From Sinotaia quadrata (Eukaryota > Mollusca > Gastropoda > Architaenioglossa > Viviparidae), in NCBI GenBank assembly GCA_028829895.1, contig CM054181.1:108634860-108698859 (forward strand): a stretch of DNA of 64,000 nucleotides. The letters run 5' to 3'. Position numbers and translations under genes: made by a program. Below are positions 1-14,300 of the stretch, piece after piece. The notes under the pieces were generated by a model. It ran no database searches. It saw nothing but the letters and a program-made list of their open reading frames with translations, and had not been told where the DNA came from. Numbering within the stretch: the stretch's first letter is position 1; the number at the start of each line of letters is the position of its first letter.

Positions 1-3000
1 TGGTCAGACTGACAGCATTTTAATGACATTTTTATGAGTATAAAAGTAAAATTACTAAAATTAGTAATTTGCCATGGGAATATTTTTGTGTGTGTGTGCT
101 TGTAGAGTAAATAATCTTACATCGAATGAGTATATGTGTATTTTTTATATATTTTATTTTATGAGTGTCAAAATGCTGAAACTGATATGGACTCATTTCA
201 TACAAGAGAGATATATAAATGCTTTACTTCTTGAAATGTCTTAAGTTCACTTGAAATTGTCTCATCTGCTCAGCTAGATGGATAATTCTTTTGCTGCTCA
301 AACTATGTCAAGAAGTCTTTGTCATCACATAATACACAAGAATTAAAAATGTATGTCTTTCCACCTAATTCATTTGTATATGGATAATCATTTTAGTGAC
401 AGATATACAATAAAATAGATATTGCTTATTTATATCATAAATTATATGCTAAAGTTTTCACTCAATTAAATTAGCATAAATTGAAAATAGTACATTCATA
501 TAGAGAAATTATAAATTAATGAGGTTATTTTTAGAAATGCGACACCAACATTAAGTTCACAAGTATTGATTTAGATTAGATTTAATTTTCAGATAAAATA
601 TTTATGAGCAGTACCTGAGGCCCACCTAGGGGTGCCAGCAATGATATTAATAAAAGTGCAATGATTTTTGTTCCTTCATTTTCAAAGGCATTAAAATTAA
701 GGACATGGTTCAAATTGGTATACAAACAATAAATTGAGTAATACCTAACCTATATTTGTAATGACTACGTTTCTGCTGGAAGAGTTACTTCCCACAGACT
801 TCCTTTTTTTTGCCAACATTTAACCATGTACTACCAGTAAGACCCTTAAATCTCATGTGAATCAGGAAATAGGTCAGTGGTATCAAATAATTATTTAATA
901 TTGTGCATTTATGCAGAGTATTGGTAGTAGTATTAGATTTTTTTGTCCCACACATACAAAGGGTTTTTTCAATAATTTGTTTCCTAAATCAATATTAAAC
1001 ACTGATTATTAATTATTGCTTTTCTTCTCCTTCCTTGCTGGTTGTCAAAGTTTGAGTTTTATGTTTTTTTACTTTTTGTGGTACACTTACTGTGCCAGGG
1101 TCCTATTGAAGTTGTGTTGACTTAATGAGAGTAAATGACTCACTTAATATCCTAGAGTTTTCTTCATGTATGTGAGATAGTTTTTATTGTTTATATGAGA
1201 TGATAATGTTGTATTAAGTTTTAACAGTTTGATCATTTAAAAATTATTGTTTCTTCAGGAATTTTGTTTTCCTTTTCTTTTGTTATATGGTTCTTATGTT
1301 ACCTTGTAATAATAAGGGCCATAAATCTGGATTTAAAAAAAGCACACCTTTTATTATGTTGAATTAACAGTAACTGTTCACATAGGTGGTTGTGTGCTAT
1401 TTGTACACTTAAGATTTGCTTTGCTTCTCTTTTTTTTTGAAAGAAATATTTGCAATATTTTTTTTTTTAATTTGAGAAAGAAATTTGATGGAATCCATCA
1501 ATTAGAATAAAACTGTTCAGGTATCTCTTCTCTGCTATTCTTGACTTTTGTCCTTTTCTTAAGTAACATTTTAGCAGATAACATCATATAATTATGTAAA
1601 ATGATAATTTATTTTGTTGATTTTATAGTTTTAAAATTAAATGTTATTGGGGTGTGTGCGTGCACTTTTTGTTTGTTTTCTAAACTTAACATTTAACATG
1701 TTTTCTTGTGTATGTGGACAGTGAAGGCTGGATTGGAAGTCTCTTGGTCATCATGTTAATGAATCCTTTTCTGGGAATCATTAAATTTTCTGTTCTGAGT
1801 AAATGAGTGTACGCATTCTTTTAAATAGCTACATGATTGTCATACACTTCAGTGCTCACTTTTCATGGATGACTATTTTTGTAAATGATTTAATGGGAAA
1901 TGTTTTTAAAATTTTATTTAAACAAAATATTATTAAAGTCCAAAGCAATACACTTATTGGGCATGCACCTCGTTGCATATTGTTTTGTATAATTGTAGTA
2001 CTTTTGTCATGCTGGTTTTGTAATGTGTGTTACGAAAGGAGAAGATTGAGATTATTTGCATTGTGATCCTCAATATGAGTGTGGGGTGGGGTATATTGTT
2101 TACTGGAGATGTAACTGATGTTACTTTCAGATTCTGTCAATTTAAAAAAAAAAATTGTTGAATACTGATTTAGAAAGGAATGTTGTCAATACCGGGAATT
2201 GTGTTGCGGTAAGCTCTCAATTATCTTGGGGATTAGAGAAAAAAGGTTGCACTGAAAAGCAAATAATACAAAGCATTGCAAGAAAATATTCTGCTGTCTA
2301 TTGTTTTACAGTTTTGTTTAAAACCTGAAAAGTAGCCCTCAAAATTTTTCAAGCACCTAATGAAAGTGTTTGTAGTTAAATAATTGCCAACCTGAAAAGA
2401 AAAAAAAGTCTGTATACCATAAATGAATTGTGGCATTGCTTTTGACTTTAGTCCTTATTTCACTGATTGATAAAATGTTAATTTTTTTTTTAAAATTAAA
2501 CATTTCCTCACAAAGCAATGATTGCAGGTGAGTAGGTGTGTATATTTATAGAATCACTGATTTGTCTTTCCTTGGTTTTGATTAATTTGAGAATTAATGT
2601 TCCAGAATGAGTTGATTTCATATGTGTGTATTTTATTTTTATTTCACAAGTAATTCAGCAGTACATTGGATCAGTCCCACTTACCCCACCCCTCAACCTC
2701 CAAAATAATCAAGAATAATCCATTTTTGAATATAGTATGATATATAATTTTTGGTATGTGTGATGGTAAATGATAACAAAGCATAAATTGTGTATGTGTG
2801 TGTGTGTGCATGTATGATGGTTTGTGCTGACACAGTTTTTTTTGTTTCATGTTGGTACTGTATAAACTAGTGCGATGGTTTACACTGGTACAGCATATAG
2901 GCACCTCTTTTTATTGTGGAGCAAATTCACAAAATAAATTTGGTATGAATAACTGCATGAGTACTAATTAAACTGTGTGATAGATTCATAATATTGCAAA

Positions 3001-4340
3001 TATTATGTGAGATGATGATAACAATTTTATAAATTACATCCTTGTGATGTTTTATCATTGTTCAAAACTGTTGGTTTAATACTGAATAAGCCCACTGACT
3101 AAAATATATGTGTGTTCAATAGTCGATTTTACTTATGAATTTAAATATATCTATGAATGCCTTTACGTAGTAAAAATCAGGTTATATTTTTTTTAACACT
3201 TTTATCAACTAGGGAACAAGGATGTTATTTCTTTAGTTTGGTTTGTTTTTGAGTGACAGTTTATATGCGTGAGATGAAATGCTGCATTTTTATTTCTTTA
3301 GGTTTGCATGACATAGAGGCTTTGTAGTTTGTTATTGTCCATCTATTGACATTGTCACATGGCAAATGATATTTATAAACTGTATTTAATTTTGTATACT
3401 GTTCATGCCTACATTTAATTTCTGCATATGAAATGACGGAAATAAAAGAACATCATCCATTTGATTAAGTATTTTTGTAAATTTGTGGACTTTGTAATTG
3501 TATGGATGGATGTAAAAATTGAGCTCCTTTGCAAGTGACACGAGTAATTTAATTACTATTCATGTCATCAATGACAAAGATAATTTCTCTTACAAATTTA
3601 CTGCTTTACTAAAATCACGATGTTAGCCCATTTGCATTATTTCACTTACTATTGTAGTATTTGGTTTAAACCACTTTATACTGAAGAGTAATCAAATTCT
3701 GTATAATTTAGTGCATTAATACGTAGTACCAATCATAGTACAGAACATGTTTTTAATTCTCGGCCTTAAATGTGCCTAGAGATAAATTGTATGTGAAGTA
3801 TTCCTTGCATGACCTTATCTCTTAAATGGCAAGCAGTACATATAATTCTATTTTCCATTTGATATAATTACCAACATTGCACTGCATTTACATCAACAAA
3901 TTATATTTGAGACCATTTATTTAAGATCTTGTTTTAGTAAATATGTAAAATGTTTATAAAAGCACATCTTCATCGATTACTGAAATGAAAATTGTCAGTG
4001 AGTTTATCTTATGTACAATGTTGCTCAGTCAGTTGAATGAGGCACTGACCTCAAATTGGTAACCTCGGTACAGAGCTGTAGAAGGAAATTTCACAATTTA
4101 TGTAGGGACTCAAGCTTGAAGGTGAAGTTTCACATCGTATACGTTACAAACGATTAAAAAAAAAATAAAATTCGTGTTTCATAAGTTGCATTTCTTTTTC
4201 CTCTCCCCGCCCACACACACAATATCTCCCGCAACGTGCATACATTATTTCATTAAATGCAATTTAGGATTTAAAAATAAAATATTTCTACTATTAGTAG
4301 GTACAACATATCTCTAAATTATATATTTTTTAAAAAAATA
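1..4340. other. AT-rich region with no recognisable gene
   Basis: The stretch is strongly AT-rich with long T runs on the + strand and only short ORFs of no recognisable composition. An AATAAA polyadenylation hexamer lies at about 3440. It could therefore include the long 3' UTR of a + strand gene left of the window, but no coding exon is visible to anchor that idea. A short (TG)n lies at about 2790-2807. Confidence 0.4.
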
Positions 4341-4355
4341 CACGTATAATTCTGT

Positions 4356-5405
4356 GTGTGGACTTGGACTTTCCCTTAGTCTTGTTGACCGTTGGGGGCA
4401 CCACTGATGACCTGACAACCAGTTTCCTCCATTCCATTCTATTTTCTACTAATCTTACTGTATTGCTCGGTTTCAGTCCTGTCCACTCTGAGATGTTATC
4501 CTCCCAGCTTTTCCTCTGTCTTCTCCCCTCCCTCCTTGCACAGTACCTTGCATGATTGTCTTGGCAAACCCTGTTGATCGTGTGACATGCCCATACTACT
4601 GTATTTCATTTTGCGCTTTTTCACAATGGAAAATAGATCTTATAGGGCCCAAGAGCATTTCCTCCGTGACATGATCTCTATAGGAAATGCCAAACAGCCT
4701 TCGAAAGCATCTTATTTCAGTAGCTTGTTTCCTCCTTTCGAGATCCACTGTGAGGGTCCATGACTAATAGGCATATAAAAACAGATACAACCAAGGAGCG
4801 CATCAATCTGATCTTTCAGCTGACTGAGATGTTTCTGTCTTTCCAAACTGCCATTGCTGTTATTGTCATCACAATCCTGGAAAATATTTTAGGTTTTGAT
4901 CACTCATCTGTCACGATGACTCCTAAGTACTTGAATTTATTAACTATTTCCAATTTCTGATCACCACTCATGATGTCATTGCCAATGCCACTAGTGTTGT
5001 TCATCAATTTGGTCTTCTCTGCACTGATTTCCATACCAAAAGCAGTAGCTGTCCTGTCCAGTTTTTCCAGCAATTGAGCTAATTCCTCCTCATTTCCTGC
5101 AAGGCCATCAAGCAAAGCCTCCAATACTGAAAGTTCCTTCATGGTCTTCCAAGGCATCTGTCATGATTCTTTCAAGAAAGATTTTGAAGAGAATAGGCAA
5201 AAGTAAGCAGCCTTGTCTGACTCCCACTGTTGTCCGAGCCATTCTCCTATTTGGCCGTTGAAGCAGACTACGCTGGTGGCTTTCTATGACTTTGATCAGG
5301 TTGGCATTGGTGTTGTACAGCTTCATGGTGGACCAAAGGGCTGCATGTCATACCCTGTCGAACGCCTTCTTAAAATCATAAAGGCATGATAAAAGTCTTG
5401 TTGGT
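4356..5405 (-). mobile_element. 5'-truncated, decayed non-LTR retrotransposon (LINE)
   Basis: On the minus strand the translation shows the end of a reverse transcriptase. From 5400 downwards it has DFKKAFDRV followed by a stop where Trp is expected (complement of 5348-5350). Next comes a TVGVRQGCLL..PILF block, the LERIMTDALEDHEG segment, a damaged FADD region, then DGLAGNEEELAQ, FGMEISAEKTKLM and FKYLGVIVTD. Further on, near 4560-4380, frameshifted C-terminal remnants are readable (GHVTRSTGLAKT, QGTVQGGRR, SWEDNISEWTGL). These blocks are typical of LINE polymerases common in mollusc genomes. The endonuclease and the start of the RT are missing, as expected for 5' truncation. Several frameshifts and stops make it inactive. 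I do not assign a clade firmly. Confidence 0.9.
4900..5326 (-). pseudogene. Reverse transcriptase fragment (palm/thumb) of the LINE
   Basis: Two overlapping minus-strand frames carry adjoining RT segments. 5326-5108 holds the VGVRQGCLL motif and the IMTDALEDHEG segment. 5157-4900 holds GLAGNEEEL, the AEKTKLM segment and the KYLG block. The frame changes inside the catalytic FADD box, where only Phe-Ala and then Asp-Gly-Leu survive, so the metal-binding Asp pair is damaged. The protein is non-functional. Confidence 0.85.
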
Positions 5406-5409
5406 GCTG

Positions 5410-6016
5410 AAGGTACTTCTCACATAGCAAGAAATGTGAAATAAATGGAAAGAACACAGAGCGTGAAACTTTGATTTAAAAAAAATACATATTTTACTGT
5501 ATAATAAAGGTACAATTTCACGATGTCTGTATTTTCAATATAAATAAAACAATTTTGCATATTTCAGTGAATCTTCCCCCCCCCCCGCCTCCGCGGTACG
5601 GCAGGTGCATTCATCCATGCTTCACTGACTTCTGAGAAAGCAGTTGAAAAAGACTACAAAATACGTAAAGAGTGTAACGTAAATAACGTTATACTGTTTA
5701 AAGAAACATTATGGACTAAATTACTGGGTTCTTTTAACTTGCACTTTAATATTAGATAGGTTATCGCACTCTCAGTAAATGAAATGTACCAAAGTAATTG
5801 GCTGGTCAACTTTTATTATTAAATAATTACTTTTTAAGATAGTGTAATTTTCGATTGACTTCACATCTAATATTATACAACTAAACTAAACATGTTTATG
5901 AGTGATTTTAATTGCACTTTGATCTTTGTAAATCGCATTTCTCTTAGCACGTGTTTGCACTTGATCGCACAAATAGTTGAACCCATTCGTGAGAGTAAAG
6001 TCCCTTTTGAAACAAA
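5410..6016 (+). promoter_or_regulatory. Upstream region and 5' UTR of the thioesterase gene
   Basis: This stretch lies between the LINE remnant and the ACOT8 start codon. It is AT-rich, with a poly-C run at about 5577-5586, and I see no clear TATA box or initiator. An in-frame TGA at 6008-6010, only three codons before the ATG, confirms that translation does not start further upstream in the same exon. Confidence 0.35.
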
Positions 6017-6132
6017 ATGGCTTCAAAAGATATACTTTCGGAAGAGCAGACCGCTGAAAAAAGTGAAGATCTTGAAAGTGTTATCACGAGGTCATTCTTG
6101 AATCTAGACAGAATAGATGTTGATTTTTACAG
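6017..6132 (+). CDS. ACOT8: ACOT8 exon 1 (start codon)
   Basis: Codes [11 protein letters not shown] through the conserved [12 protein letters not shown] segment, and ends in phase 2 at the donor AG|GTAACT. The start sits in a good Kozak context (caaaATGG). Confidence 0.93.
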
Positions 6133-8318
6133 GTAACTGTTTTATATATTTCTTTTAAGGCAGAGGCTATTGTACTTACAGCACTGTCTCCGATGTAAAA
6201 CAATTTTAAAATTATATGCTCAAGTCTGAACGGGAAGAAGAGTTTTACCAGGGTGTGTGTGTGTGTGTGTGTGTCTGGTTTGAGTCATCTGTGTTATTTT
6301 GGATTTAAAAAAAGATTCAATAATTCTCGTAAAATTCGTATCCCATTAAAGTTCGTAAGCCTATAATAACTATTGTGTAGGCTGTTATTTAGGCCTATAT
6401 GTATATTGTTATAAAGATTATTTCAATGAATTATTTTTGGTTGTTATTGTTAATTGAGTAATTAAAATCGTTATATTTATTTTGATTTTGTTCTTTCCTT
6501 CATAATATTCTAAGCATTCATTTATTATAGCTTTTTAACAAGTATTTCATTTGAAAGGAGCAAAACCTTATGGCAGCCATTTGGTGGTCGAGCTGTATTT
6601 GGGGGGCAAGTGGTGGGACAAGCCCTAGCAGCTGCATCATACTCGGTGCCCTCTGAACAGCACACACATAGTCTGCACTGCTATTTCTTACGACCAGGTT
6701 ACTGAGATATAATATAAACAGTAAAAGTATGCAGTTGATTTTATTGTACTCTAAGGTTTGTTGATTTGCTCTTGCAATTTTAAAAAAGTGCATATTTAGG
6801 TCAGTCCAGAATGGTTCAAGCAGTTAAAGGTATTAGTATTAAAAACTATTAGTATTTAAATATTAGTTTATTAGGGGATGTTTACATTGAAATTGAAAAC
6901 CACTAGTAATGCAGTAAAACTGTAAAAGCTAATATTGAGGACTTAAGTTTTAACTGTTACTTGTTAGTGTTCCTGTTGGTACACGATGTCTCTGCTATTT
7001 GCATCTCTGCTTTTCATTGATTCACTGTATCATCACTATTTATGGATATTTTTCCTCCTTGCTGATAATAGTTTCATTTTAACATTGGTTTCTGACAAAA
7101 TGGTATACCCGTATATTATACTCAATCCACTTTTCATTGTTTTGACTACTTAAGTACTTTGCAAGTCATGGTGAGTCTCTACTACTACTAGCTGACTAGA
7201 AAGTAGTTGTTTGTGAGTTTTAATCTCTTGCCTGTCAGGCCATATAGTTTATTAGTTATGCTAAGCATCATCCTGGCAGGTTGTTTTGCCACTCAGCGAT
7301 AATTGAATGGGTGAGCTTACTAAAATTTTAAAAGCAGCTGTCATTATAAATGGATTTTAAAAATTTAATTTGTTGTCTATGCTAAACATACTAAAGAACT
7401 TTTAATATATAATAAAAGGTTCCCTTAGCTTTTCTTGATGTCGAATTAAAAAAAAATATATATATAAAAAGGTTTTCTTAGCTTTTCTTGATGTTGAATG
7501 ATGATTTCTCACTAAGTTTGCTCAGTAGGGCTGTCAATTTTTTCTAAAAAGCTGCCTGGGTACCCGTCCAGATTTTGAACGGGTACCTGGGTATCTGTTA
7601 AAAAAATAGCATAATCTTCATCAAAACTTGTGATTTCTACACACAGCTACTTAACCATTAGGCATGGACTCTATTTCACACAGTAGCCAATGGTGTGCAT
7701 CTAGTCATCAGAGTTCTCACCCATATGTTTTCTACAGAAAAATATGCTTTTTATGTATTTCAAACCCCTAAAACATCAACATTTTTATAATTTTTATCTT
7801 TTCTGATAATTTTATTTGACCAAAAGGCCCTGTTGTAGACTATTTTGTAAAATAATTATATTTAATCCTCTTTATTTTTGCACATCACAAAATATTACAC
7901 TTGTCTAGAGAATGAACCTTATGTAATCTTGAGAGCTGTTTATTTAGTTTATTCTTTACAGTATGACATACTAATGTTAACTATATATAATTGCAGGCAA
8001 CGTGAAAATTCCTATTTTGTACAGTGTTGATCGGACACGAGATGGCAATACTTATTCTAGTCGCAGTATCAAAGCAATGCAAGAAGGTAAAGCCATCTTC
8101 ACCATGCAAGCTTCTTTCAAGAGTGAGGAATTGGATCCCCTTCAGCACCAGTTCACCATGCCTGTTGTCCCTTCACCTCATGAATGTTTGTCTACCATAG
8201 AACTGTTAGAGAGAGCTGTTGGGTAAGATTGTGTGTGTGCGTGCGTGCATGCGCGTGTTGCAGCAGGAATCAAAACTAATTATGACATACAGAATGATTG
8301 AATACAGCTTCATTTGTC

Positions 8319-8356
<38 letters not shown>

Positions 8357-11300
8357 GCAGCAGGAATCAAAACTACTTATGACATACAGAATGATTGAAT
8401 AGAGCTTCATTTGTCTGCATATAAAGTTATATAAGTTCAATTGTGGTTTGCACTGCTTATGACATGTAAAAACTGAATTATAGCTTCATTTGTCTGCATG
8501 TAAAGTCTAAAGTTAGAGACCACGAATCTAGTTCTCAACCACAAACACTTAACATTTATTCAAATACTGTTAAAATTAATTCTTTTCTTATGTTGTAACA
8601 AAACTTTATGTGTGAAATATGTCATTCAAACCACTGAATTCAAAGACTGCCTGAAGCAGTATTTTTTCAGAATGTGATTTTGAATATTTTCCTTTATATG
8701 TTTGTTTGTTTTTGTGTGTTTAGTGCAAAAACAATTTGTGAAGATTTTAAAATTAAAATGCATATGAAAAGTAAATGAAGATATTTTATTTATGGTATTA
8801 AAAACATCAAAATCAAAAATTGCATCCACCCCAAACTCCATTTACCTAAATTACTACTATATTTTTTTATGGCAGACAGTCAAAAACAAATATCAGAACT
8901 TCAGCTTTGGAAATGAGTTGAATGGTTTCTAAATTGTTTTTTGAATGGTATTTACAAACTTTATGTCATTGGTCAGAAGTTACATAATGTAGTGATACTT
9001 TCTGTACTGAATAAAAATCTTTATTTACTTTTTCCTATTTTAATTTTAGCTGCAAAAACTACACCAAAAATACAGTTTAGTTTACTGATATAAAAACTAA
9101 ATTATTTCATTTGAAAATTGTCTCTTCATCTGAAGAACGAGTTGTTGTATGACTCTGGTAACTTCATTTAAGTATGATACACATATTTGCACATGATGAA
9201 TGGTGTATGCATGCATAGTATGATGAATAATCCATAGTGTGTCATACATTCGCACATTTTTTTTATTCAAGACATAGTTGCTTTATCATAGTACATAGTT
9301 CACTCTTTCATAAGTTTTGTCATGCACAAGTTTATAGGATTATTTATTAATTAACTAACTTATTTTTGCAATATTATGTTAAATAGTGCCGTTTAGTTTT
9401 ATAAATACTCCAGTATCATTTTATAAACTATGCTGCAAATAAACTTATGATTGTCATGGTGAAGTGAGTGGTAGTTATAAAAACAATGTTTTACACAATG
9501 CAGGTAGACTGGTCCTCGTTCGTTGACTTAGTTTTACCTTGACATTAATTGTCACAAAGTAGAGCAGTTATCTTAATTTTAAAAAATTAATACACTTTTC
9601 TTTCAAGACAGAATATTTTTTATTTTTAATTCCCTGACATTAAGTGCTAACTTGAGTCTGGGCATTCCATTTTGCTCTTTGCAGCCAGTTTGATTTCCTT
9701 GTCAGCTCATTTTTAGGTCTGCCAGTTAATCAACATCAACATACTAAATTGTTAAGGATACTTTCCTTTGGTTCCCACATTTGTGCTTTCATTGTTAGTC
9801 TGCATCCTATATTGTGATTACATTTACTTGATAATCAATTAATTGTTCTGCTGAAAGACATATTTTATTTCATACTTACACTACATCAGTCATGAGCATG
9901 CATTTAAAATGAGCTCTGCCATTAATGTAAACATGGGTGGAAGTGGATGCCCCAAAACTAGTGGATTCCTTTCATAAAATATTTTTTACTTGCTGTTTGT
10001 GATCATGCAAACGCAAAGCAATTTTACAAATATCACTTATTTTTCTGTTAATTATATAATTGGCAGAATGTTAGTTTTTCTTCTTTACTTTTAGCTAGCA
10101 GAAGATTCACATAACTTACATTCACACCTTCATAACTACCAAAATATTCACTCACTTCTCTGTTTCACATTTAAGTAGCAAAATGTTCACATAATATAAT
10201 TTACAACCTCACCTATTAACTAGCAATATGTTCACTTAGTTTTCTGTAATTTTTGTAACTAGCACAATTTTTTATGCAATTTATATTATAAATTATTTAT
10301 TTTAATTCTACCTTATATAACTAGCAAATTGTCCACTTTGCTTCTTTTTTTTATATATATATATATTTATCTAGCAAAGTGTTTGCAAAATATATTTTTA
10401 TTTTCAGGAAAGAAAAGGCAACCGAGTATCTGGCACAGATTAACAAGATGTCTGAAAATTTTATGTCTATTTTACGTCGACCTACATCCCCAGATTATTA
10501 TTGTCATAGTTCTGTTCCTGCTCACCAGTACATTTGGATAAGAGCTGCAGGTCATTTAGGTAAGATAAGGCTAAGATGTTTTCTTTAGTTTGTGTGCATC
10601 TTTCCTTTGGCTTGTTTCAGCATGATATTTTAATTTGTTATCTGTCGGTTGGCTAACAGCTTACTGAATTTTAATATTAAGATATCAAGCAGATTATGAG
10701 TAGGTAGTCCTAACCAATTTTTATAATTTGATTCAAAGTAAAACAGATATGTTTATTTAATAGTATTAGTAAGAATGCATGCTAAATTTTAAGAGAAAGC
10801 CTCAAATAGTTTATGAAATATCATCATTAAATATACAGGTTAATCGTCATCAATTATGAAATGGCAAAATTAAAATTATAACATGAAGGTATATTCTAAA
10901 TGATAAAAGTGCAAAAGTTCTTTTAACAGAATGTATTGTATTGTACAAACTGTGTGCAAAACATGGCTCTTCGTTATGTAAATCTGCTTGCAGTATATTT
11001 TAAAGTGCATATTTGAGATGTCATATCATTCTCTGAAGTAGCTTAAAATATATTCTTTCTGCATTGAAAACAATAAAGTTTTCGAAGTATTTTAGCCCAT
11101 TTTTTTTCCAGTTACTGACTACTTTCTTTTTAAACATTATTTATCATCTGATTCTCCTTTTATGTGGTGGTTCACAAAACTGTTCTTCATTCAAAGGTTT
11201 GCAAATTTTGTCATGTTATTATAGGCTGACAATAACAATAGTTGTCTCTTTCATTGTCTGTTATTCTGTTATATCATATTTAAGATTCTATCTCATATAT

Positions 11301-14300
11301 ACTAATTCATTGAAAAACTTATGTTTTGCACATTTACAGTGTGCAATAGCTGCAAAAGTTCAAAATGAAATGCACATGATAAGTGCATGTAGGCAAGTAT
11401 AGGCACATAAAATCGACCAGAAATATTTTTCTGTCATTTATATTCAACAGTCATTTATTTTATTTATAACTTTAAAAGTAGATTTTACCAAATAAACTTA
11501 CATAATCATATTTATATCCACACCTAAAATTTTGAAAGTATTTTGAATTTATATGAACTTTAAAAATGTTATTTCATTTCAACCTTGGTATGTTGTTGTT
11601 ATGTGTTATACAGTCTATCACACTAAAAAGAATTGAGTATGCTAAATGATATTAATATTAAATTTGTTTATACTATCTTCATTTGTTTGCAACAAAACTA
11701 TAGTATCATAGTTATTACTGTAACAAATTTCATATTCTCGACCTTTAGTGCACATACTGGTAACATAATATAATATTCAGTTCTTAAAAAGTCCTTGGAA
11801 ATTTTAAATTGCCTACAAACCCAGCAAGAGCATACAGATATATAGAGCTACAAATCCTAGGTTTATCAAACACATACACAATATAAAGGCTTTGGTACAA
11901 AACCTAGACTATCACAAGCATATACAAGCATGCCCAGTTTAAGATTTAGGTACATGTGCATGCATGTCTGACATACAGATTTATTAATAAAACTTAATGC
12001 ATGAGCAAGAGCTTTGGTTTCTGTTACGCTTTTAACACTACAATAATAATATTTCTGAAAGTTGCTGATTGCTGGAACTTCTAGAACAGAATGCTTAGAA
12101 ATGTTGATGTCCCAGATATAGATATATAAGTGGATTTCTGTTTACTTAGTCTTTAAAGGGTTAGTCACAAACCTGGGACTCTCATACATACACATATGAA
12201 TGCATAATAAAGGTTTAATTAAATAAAGACAAACGATTATCACACATAAATCACGAAACCTATGACTAAGTTAGTGACTTCCACATGCTCTCATGCTCAG
12301 CTGAAGTAAAAATTTAAAAAAAGAAATTAAGTGATAGTGCTAAAACAATAATATCGTAAGTCTATTCAAATACATTTGAAGAATATTTTCTACATCAGTA
12401 AGAACATAGCATACTCCTAATTTATGGCAATGTATGAATATCTTGTTTTATAATAGAAAACTAATACTTTCATAAGACCATTAAGAGCTAAAATGTGTTT
12501 GAAAAAATTCTTTGATTTTCTGCAGGAGATGACCACAAGATGCACCAGTGCTGTGCTGCCTACATGTCAGATGAAATGCTACTGGGCACAGCTGTACTTC
12601 CTTTTTCCAAGGGATTTAATAACCGTCCATCAGTTTTTATGACTTCGATTGATCATGCAGTATGGTTTCACTCTACATTCCGTGCAGATGACTGGCTACT
12701 TTATGAGATGGAGAGTCCTGTGTGCAGTATATATCCCATCATTATGTCTCTTTTATTTTATTATATAAGGAGAAAACACAATCTTTATAAAATACATATG
12801 CTGTGCATAAATTTATTTAAGTCGTTCCTATATAGAACAAATATTTGACATCTAAGTGTGTTGTTTGCTGTACATATATAAGCTGTATAGGTTTATTTTT
12901 CTTTTGTAGAAAGGTGCACAGAATAGACTTTACTTGAATTCTTAGACACTGTTCTGGGTAAGATATATCCTCAGACAAAAATTCTCAAATTCTTTAGCCA
13001 TTATGGAGAGATTTGTAAAATCTTTTTCCTATAGCCTTAACATCAGCATGTTGGAAAAGTGAACAACATACTTTGACTCTATAATTATTTCTGTTGGTGG
13101 TAGATCACTTAAATTATTAACAGATCTCTTTTTGGCATAGAGTTCCTGATTAGGATATTCAGTTAGTCATAATCTCCCCTTAACCAAAATATCTCCTCAT
13201 GCAAGACCAGGTTAGGGCAGTTTTAAAAAGTTATATATTCAGATCGCACTCGCATAGAGGAAATAAATTTAGACAATTTCTGCTCATCTCTCTTACAGTT
13301 AGATATATATGAGGTCAGAATTTTTATTTTTAAAAAACAAGTCTTTAGAAATACATATAAGCATTCTTTATGTTGATCACAAAAATGCACATCAGAGTAA
13401 TTTCATCCAGTTTAACATTTAATAGGAATGTGGTCTTGAAGGAGACTGTGTTGGCATTGGGTTGGGAGATATCTTCTCCTCTCTCTACATATGTCTATAA
13501 GAAATGTCTACTTTTGCCTCTTACCTGTCAATAGGTGCAGTAGTAGGACTTTAACCCTAACATTTTTTGCTTGTGTGCACGTAACTGTTTTAATTTTATT
13601 AGGGAAATACCTGCCTTCTCTTCATTATTCTCCTTCAGTATGTTCCTCTGTTCATTTGCTGGGAAATGATTTTTTTTATTTCTATGTAAAATAGTTTTCC
13701 CTGAACACTTAGCAGATTAGATGACACATAGGACCTTCCAGCCTCCTGCCTTTTCCACCCAATCTTTGCGTATTACATACTAAAGGAACATCACTCATGG
13801 AATACACTACTGTCATTTATGTATACCTAAAAAGTTATGTGAATCTCTTGTATATCTCCTTTCGTATATGCTTATCTGATAAGTATTCAGAAGAAAGAAA
13901 TATTTCACACAGAATTATGTGGTATTTTTCCTTGTCATCATTCTTGATGCACACACATTACGATAACATGGCATCAGGGAAGTAGGTCTTTTATTAAGTT
14001 ATCTAGATGACATTTAATCTATTAAATCCATAGTATATTTGCAGGCTGTATCAGATGTGATATAAGAGGAATCTTCAGTCTCCTTAGAAGCACGATTGTC
14101 TTTAGATTCAGGATCATCTTTTTTATTTGAATATTAATCTTGGTTTAAGCTGTTACTTAATGATCTCATTTATCTACTTGATTAACTTTGGCTTATGATA
14201 CCTTACATAGTCCTAAAAGAAAATTAATGCCAAATGCCATTTTCTCTATCTTTCTCTGACTAGTAGCATGATCTGAACTCCATCGCCAACACCGACCCTT

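Noticed and set aside
12540..12848. 102-codon ORF as an independent gene
   Set aside because: The first 62 codons are ACOT8 exon 5. The rest is read-through into the intron.
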